Assembly: GCA_029550345.1 (NCBI GenBank)
Contig: JAKPHK010000082.1
Coordinates: forward strand, 1-64,000
Length of the DNA stretch: 64,000 nt
Origin: Pseudomonadota bacterium
GTDB taxonomy: Bacteria > Pseudomonadota > Alphaproteobacteria > Sphingomonadales > Sphingomonadaceae
Direction of reading: 5' to 3'
Shown here: piece after piece, positions 61,798 through 64,000 of the stretch
Numbering within the stretch: the first letter of the stretch is position 1
Layout: each line of letters starts with the position of its first letter
Notes under the pieces: generated by a model
The model's input: only the letters and a program-made list of their open reading frames with translations
Told to the model about the DNA's origin: nothing
Database searches by the model: none
Made by a program: the position numbers and the translations under genes

Positions 61798-62138
61798 GCT
61801 CGAAAACTCCTGCGCGCTAGGCGTTGCACAAATGCCGCAGTGCAGCAAGATTCGTGCCCATCGCACTGGTGGATGGCCGGGAAATTCTGACACATTTGCG
61901 GGCGATGTGATTGATAATTACCCCGGACCAGCGACGTCGGTAACAAGATTGCGTAACGCCCGGCGGCGAACCAAAAAATCCGCGGAATAGTCACAAGGTT
62001 GTCTTACCGGGCTGTTTAGCCTTTGTGCGCGCTCGACTATGAGCGTTGCCAGTCGGTCGGATGCTGTGATTCGCGCGCGTCCCGGCCGTTGCTGTGCAAG
62101 TTCGCCATTTGATCAAATAGACAGGGAATTTCAACGCC
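61798..62138. other. Intergenic region between the CDF and TonB-receptor genes
   Basis: These 341 bp contain no credible gene. I see no convincing Fur or Zur box; GATTGATAATTACC near 61909 is only a weak partial match to a Fur-type site. It must hold both divergent promoters. Confidence 0.5.
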
Positions 62139-64000
62139 ATGCGCTTCAATTCCGCATATCGCACCGCCGCCAGCACGCTGGCAATCGGCGTCGCCGTTAT
62201 TGCGACTCCGGCCTTTGCCCAGTCCACCGGTTCACAGGATTTCGAAGACGAAATCGTGGTTACCGGGACCCGCACCACCGTGCAGCAGGTCGAAGGCGTT
62301 TCCGCGCCCGACACGCCCAAGGCCAAGGCCGTGCTGACCAGCGAAGCGATCCAGCGCGCCGCGCCGGGCCAGACCGTGCTCGATACGATCAACCAGATCC
62401 CGGGCGTCAGCTTTCAGAACAACGATGCCTACGGTTCGGCCGGCGGCACGCTGACCATCCGTGGTTTCGATTCGAGCCGCATCAGCCTGACCTTCGATGG
62501 CGTGCCGCTCAACGATTCGGGCAACTACGCGATCTATTCGAACCAGCAGACTGACCCCGAACTGATCGAGCAGGTCAACGTCAACCTGGGCACCACTGAC
62601 GTTGACAGCCCGACCGCTTCGGCTGTCGGCGGCACCGTCAACATCCGCACCAAGACTCCCAGCCATGATTTCGGCGGGTTGGTTTCGGGCTCGATCGGTG
62701 AGTGGGATTTCTGGCGCGTGTTCGGCATGATCGAAACCGGTGATCTGACCAGCAGCGGCACCCGCGCCTGGTTTGCCGCCAGCCGCACCAAGAACAAGGT
62801 GCCCTACAACGGCTATGGCAAGATCGATAAGCAGCAGTACAACTTCAAGCTTTACCAGCCGCTTGGCGCCAACGATTTCATCGCGATCTCGGGCCACTAC
62901 AATGAAAACCGCAACAACTTCTTCGGTTCGTTGCCGCTGCGGACCGATACTACGCGGACTCCGACCAACACGACGCCGCGCAACCCGGGTTCGGGCAACA
63001 ATGACCGCTTCCCGGTTACCAATGATGAGCGGTTTTATTCGATCAATTATCCTTGTTCGCTGGATACGCCCCAGGCAGGCGCGATTGATTCGACCACGAC
63101 TTGCGGCACCGAATTTGATCGTCGCTACAACCCTTCGAACACTGGCAATATCCGCGTAAACTCCAAGTTCACGCTGTCGGATAATCTTGTCCTGACCGTC
63201 GATCCGAGCTTCCAGTATGTGAAGGCCAATGGCGGCGGCACGATTATCGGTCGTGAAGGATTCCGCACAATCGGCGGGGTCAACTACACGGGCTTCATCG
63301 GTGGGCAGTATTACTTTGGTCGTGACCTGAATGGCGACGGCGACGTGCTTGACACGTGTTCGACCACGGGCGGTTCCTGTTCCTCGTCGAATTTCAACGG
63401 CGTTACACTGATGGCGCCGAGCCAGACCCAGACCCACCGCATCGGCGTGATCGCTGGCCTGAAGTGGACCGTGGGTGACAATCACACGATCCGCCTGGCC
63501 TATACCTATGACCGTGCCCGTCACCGCCAGACCGGTGAAGTCGGCCTGGTCGGCATGGACGGCGAACCGCTGGATGTCTTCCCGGTCAACGCCGGGCTGG
63601 TGACTGCCGACGGCTTTGCCATGCAGAAGCGTGACCGCCTGTCTTACGCGATCCTGCAGAAGGTGGCCGCCGAATACGCGGGCAAGTTCTTCGACGAAAA
63701 GCTGACCGTGAACCTCGGGATTTCCGCACCGTTCTATAAGCGTAACCTGACGAACTACTGCTTCACCACCTCGGCGGGCGGCTTCCTCGATTGCTTTGGT
63801 CAGAATGCAGCGCTTAACGCTGCTTACGCGGCGGCCAACCCCTACAGCTTCAATTCGACCACCAACAAGGTGACCGGCTATGCCACGCCGCAGCAGCGCG
63901 TATTCAACTATAGCCGCGTCCTGCCGAACCTCGGCCTGACCTATCGCATCGGTGAAAACACCTCGTTCTTCGCGAGCTATTCGAAGAACATCTCGGTCCC
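62139..64000 (+). CDS. TonB-dependent receptor, C-terminus cut by window edge
   Basis: The frame is open from the ATG at 62139 to the window end, about 620 codons. It has a signal peptide ending ATPAFA/Q, the TonB box DEIVVTG (residues about 37-43), a plug domain (about 45-165: DTPKAKAVLTSEAIQRAAPG, TIRGFDSSRISLTFDGVPLN, SAVGGTVNIRTKTPS) and the start of the 22-strand barrel (for example RLSYAILQKVAAEYAGKFFD). The ligand is unknown; sphingomonads use such receptors for many siderophores and sugars. A long opposite-strand frame in this region is a shadow. Confidence 0.93.
   Translation, partial: MRFNSAYRTAASTLAIGVAVIATPAFAQSTGSQDFEDEIVVTGTRTTVQQVEGVSAPDTPKAKAVLTSEAIQRAAPGQTVLDTINQIPGVSFQNNDAYGSAGGTLTIRGFDSSRISLTFDGVPLNDSGNYAIYSNQQTDPELIEQVNVNLGTTDVDSPTASAVGGTVNIRTKTPSHDFGGLVSGSIGEWDFWRVFGMIETGDLTSSGTRAWFAASRTKNKVPYNGYGKIDKQQYNFKLYQPLGANDFIAISGHYNENRNNFFGSLPLRTDTTRTPTNTTPRNPGSGNNDRFPVTNDERFYSINYPCSLDTPQAGAIDSTTTCGTEFDRRYNPSNTGNIRVNSKFTLSDNLVLTVDPSFQYVKANGGGTIIGREGFRTIGGVNYTGFIGGQYYFGRDLNGDGDVLDTCSTTGGSCSSSNFNGVTLMAPSQTQTHRIGVIAGLKWTVGDNHTIRLAYTYDRARHRQTGEVGLVGMDGEPLDVFPVNAGLVTADGFAMQKRDRLSYAILQKVAAEYAGKFFDEKLTVNLGISAPFYKRNLTNYCFTTSAGGFLDCFGQNAALNAAYAAANPYSFNSTTNKVTGYATPQQRVFNYSRVLPNLGLTYRIGENTSFFASYSKNISV

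Noticed and set aside
61900..61925. Fur box near the TonB receptor
   Set aside because: Only a weak partial match; not enough to call.
62232..63524. 430-codon minus-strand open frame opposite the TonB receptor
   Set aside because: The plus strand has the TonB box, plug and barrel; the other frame is a shadow.
1..64000. CRISPR array or rRNA genes
   Set aside because: I found no regularly spaced direct repeats and no 16S, 23S or 5S sequence.

Overview
The window reads as a chromosomal segment of a GC-rich alphaproteobacterium of the order Sphingomonadales, most likely a Novosphingobium/Sphingobium-like organism. The evidence is protein content: a TonB-dependent receptor, the NDUFA12/DUF2155/Aat neighbourhood, DUF3297, SPOR-domain proteins, a sphingomonad-style autotransporter, and alphaproteobacterial SecE/NusG, ClpP/ClpX, RimO, Der and SerS. 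No species can be fixed from sequence reading alone.

Layout. 1-6.1 kb: a fatty acyl-AMP ligase cut by the left edge, recX with a DUF192 lipoprotein, NDUFA12 with DUF2155, convergent aat, tRNA-Trp and a large membrane protein. 6.2-11.4 kb: the secE-nusG and rplK-rplA blocks, separated by a ClC chloride channel, a DUF4189 protein and a divergent pspA. 11.4-18.3 kb: a double PilZ protein, a CinA-like protein, a Baeyer-Villiger-type monooxygenase, CorA and a DUF47/Pit phosphate pair. 18.4-29.8 kb: DUF389, an RGG-tailed DEAD-box helicase, RimO, a K+ channel, and the serS-surE-LytM operon, whose LytM member has lost catalytic histidines. 29.8-34.6 kb: a small integrative element in a tRNA-Val(CAC) gene, flanked by 50-bp direct repeats, carrying a tyrosine integrase, an AlpA-like regulator, a frameshifted replication-type gene, an Xre regulator and a three-gene envelope cargo. 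34.6-47.0 kb: core genes again (DUF3297, CHAP, Der, an autotransporter, DUF418), a SPOR/ParA/RHH/SPOR module, and pyrB with an apparently dead dihydroorotase. 47.2-64 kb: SppA, tRNA-Leu, trigger factor, an amidase/Crp/DUF2892 operon, three consecutive DUF4189 proteins with 3, 2 and 1 domain copies, an outer-membrane barrel, ClpP-ClpX, a CDF metal exporter, and a TonB receptor running off the right edge.

How the parts fit. Most of the window is housekeeping: translation, protein quality control (Tig, ClpXP, SppA), envelope maintenance (Pal/SPOR/LytM-type proteins, SecE) and ion transport (ClC, CorA, Pit, K+ channel, CDF). The accessory signal is concentrated in the tRNA-Val element and in the DUF4189 family, which occurs at two loci. 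Two genes (23.5 kb and 32.1 kb) carry apparent single-base frameshifts. Function assignments rest on motif recognition; none was confirmed by a database search.
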